In this document: piece after piece, positions 61,996-64,000 of the stretch
Layout: every line of letters starts with the position of its first letter
Position numbering within the stretch: position 1 is the stretch's first letter
Assembly: GCA_030549495.1 (NCBI GenBank)
Contig: JAUIRK010000988.1
Span: forward strand, 124,001-188,000
Direction: 5' to 3'
Origin: Nectonema munidae
Lineage: Eukaryota; Nematomorpha; Nectonematoida; Nectonematidae
DNA length: 64,000 bases
Notes under the pieces: generated by a model
What the model saw: the letters and a program-made list of their open reading frames with translations, nothing else
Told to the model about the DNA's origin: nothing
The model's database searches: none
Made by a program: the position numbers and the translations under genes

Positions 61996-64000
61996 TAAAT
62001 TTAAAATCAAATAAAATTTCCCATTTTCTATAAATAATTGTATTATTGTTTTTTTCGAAACTATTTTTTCAGGAAAATATCATCAAACAGAAAACATTTT
62101 TTAATGTAGCAATCTTTTTCAAAGCGATTTTTTTAAAGCAATTTCTTCAGATAATTTTTTTAGGAAAATATCATCAAACAGAAAACATTTTTTTAATGTA
62201 GCAATCTTTTTCAAAGCAAGTATGTTAAATTTGGAAAAGTAATTGACAAATTTGAAATCAAATACAATAAAATTTTCCCTCTTTCTATATTTATATTATT
62301 GTTTTTTTTTCAGGAAATTTTTCTTCTGTAAAATAGAAAATGTTTTCTTACTGTAACAATCTGTTTTCAAATCAATTATGTTAAATTTCAAAAAGTAACT
62401 GATAAATTTAAAATCAAATAGAATAAATTTTCCCATTTTCTATAAATATTTGTATAAGTTTTTTTTTAAATCAATTTTTTCAGGAAAATATCATCAAACA
62501 GAAAACATTTTTTTAATGTAGCAATCTTTTTCAAAGCAAGTATGTTACATTTCGAAAAGTAATTGACAAATTTGAAATCAAATACAATAAAATTTTCCCT
62601 CTTTCTATATTTATATTATTGTTGTTTTTTCAGAATTATTTTTTCAGGAAATTATCATCAAATAGAAAATGTTTTCTTACTGTAACAATCTGTTTTCAAA
62701 TCAATTATGTTACATTTCAAAAAGTAACTGATAAATTTAAAATCAAATAGAATAAATTTTCCGATTTTCTATAAATATTTGTATTATTTTTTTTTTTCAA
62801 ATCAATTTTTTAGGAAAATATCATCAAACAGAAAACATTTTTTTAATGTAGCAATCTTTTTCAAAGCAAGTATGTTACATTTCGAAAAGTAATTGACAAA
62901 TTTGAAATCAAATACAATAAAATTTTCCCTCTTTCTATATTTATATTATTGTTTTTTTTCAGAATTATTTTTTCAGGAAATTTTTCTTCTGTAAAATAGA
63001 AAATGTTTTTTTACTGTAACAATCTGTTTTCAAATCAATTATGTTAAATTTCAAAAAGTAACTGATAAATTTAAAATCAAATAGAATAAATTTCCCATTT
63101 TCTATAAATATTTCAATTTTTTCAGGAAAATATCATCAAACAGAAAACATTTTTTTAATGTAGCAATCTTTTTCAAAGCAAGTATGTTACATTTCGAAAA
63201 GTAATTGACAAATTTGAAATCAAATACAATAAAATTTTCCCTCTTTCTATATTTATATTATTGTTTTTTTTCAGAATTATTTTTTCAGGAAATTATCATC
63301 AAATAGAAAATGTTTTCTTACTGTAACAATCTGTTTTCAAATCAATTATACATTTCAAAAAGTAACTGATAAATTTAAAATCAAATAGAATAAATTTTCC
63401 GATTTTCTATAAATATTTGTATTATTGTTTTTTTTTCAAATCAATTTTTTAGGAAAATATCATCAAACAAAACATTTTTTTAATGTAGCAATCTTTTTCA
63501 AAGCAAGTATGTTACATTTCGAAAAGTAATTGACAAATTTGAAATCAAATACAATAAAATTTTCCCTCTTTCTATATTTATATTATTTTTTTTTTTCAGA
63601 ATTATTTTTTCAGGAAATTATCATCAAATAGAAAATGTTTTCTTACTGTAACAATCTGTTTTCAAATCAATTATGTTACATTTCAAAAAGTAACTGATAA
63701 ATTTAAAATCAAATAGAATAAATTTTCCGATTTTCTATAAATATTTGTATTATTGTTTTTTTTCAAATCAATTTTTTAGGAAAATATCATCAAACAAAAC
63801 ATTTTTTTTAAACAATCTGTTTTCAAATCAATTATGTTACATTTCAAAAATTAACTGATAAATTTAAAATCAAATAAAATTTCCCATTTTCTATAAATAA
63901 TTGTATTATTGTTTTTTTCGAAACTATTTTTTCAGGAAAATATCATCAAACAGAAAACATTTTTTAATGTAGCAATCTTTTTCAAAGCGATTTTTTTTAA

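Larger units (their letters stand above)
44766..64000 (+). repeat. Satellite array, ~160-base monomers, runs off the window
   Basis: About 120 monomers, mostly alternating as two types. One carries CAAATCAATTTTTTCAGG, AAATATCATCAAACAG and TAATGTAGCAATC; the other carries CAGAATTATTTTTTCAGG, TTTTCTTACTGTAACAATC and AAAAAGTAACTGATAAA, giving a ~320-base dimer. A third variant with CGAAACTATTTTTTC and an inserted AAAGCGATTTTTTTTAAAG marks longer periods. The array starts directly at the proline-rich exon. It is very AT-rich, and most monomers contain a T run followed by CAG. Centromeric, heterochromatic or intronic location cannot be told from sequence. Confidence 0.97.

Noticed and set aside
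44793-64000. Many near-identical 62-68-residue open frames starting FFSKLFF or YYCFFRNYFF in the satellite
   Set aside because: They are translations of AT-rich satellite monomers, repeat only because the DNA repeats, and have no signal for transcription or translation.

Overview
The window looks like AT-rich nuclear DNA from an invertebrate animal. Support for this: host-type genes are split into short exons by short introns (49, 58 and 73 bases) with GT/AG borders, the recognisable host exons encode secreted EGF-like cysteine modules, and the rest is transposons and satellite DNA of animal type. I cannot place the phylum from sequence alone; an arthropod or cnidarian would fit. There are no bacterial operons, ribosomal or tRNA genes, or CRISPR arrays.

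Layout. 1-2392: a small secreted EGF-like protein gene on the minus strand (four exons, TATA box, signal peptide). About 3020-5822: Helitron-family repeat ending in a minisatellite. 5829-7815: 5'-truncated LINE. 7903-20383: a 12.5-kb foldback-type element with two ~4-kb inverted arms made of ~155-base subrepeats and a 4-kb centre that holds a fossil reverse transcriptase-RNase H element with a nested hAT MITE. 20384-24453: a hAT transposase scrap, a second partial foldback relative and a ~300-base tandem satellite that carries transposon ends. 24454-30061: mostly plain AT-rich DNA with one good exon, a 1.4-kb inverted duplication with nested palindromes, and an unrecognised coding stretch. 30062-30560: EGF-like exons of a second gene. 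32980-37940: a second, decayed copy of window bases 1-5822. 37959-40080: a nearly complete non-autonomous Helitron. 40085-41260: another relative of the foldback arm. 42119-42868: a second copy of the EGF exons of 30062-30865. 42869-44403: a second copy of the fossil element, inverted. 44465-44768: a GC-rich, proline-rich coding island. 44766-64000: a satellite array of ~160-base monomers that runs off the window.

How it fits together. The host signal is a small cluster of secreted EGF-like genes copied by segmental duplication; in each duplicated pair one copy is damaged. The duplicated blocks are bounded by mobile elements (Helitron end, LINE tail, fossil element), so the repeats probably drove the copying. 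A recurring theme is inverted DNA at every scale: 4-kb arms, 0.6-kb arms, ~60-base palindromes, and a 36-base fold-back inside an exon of the damaged gene copy. I found no intact autonomous transposon and no convincing new enzymatic system. The most interesting objects are the foldback element, the transposon-end-derived satellite, and the Helitron family with its minisatellite tail.
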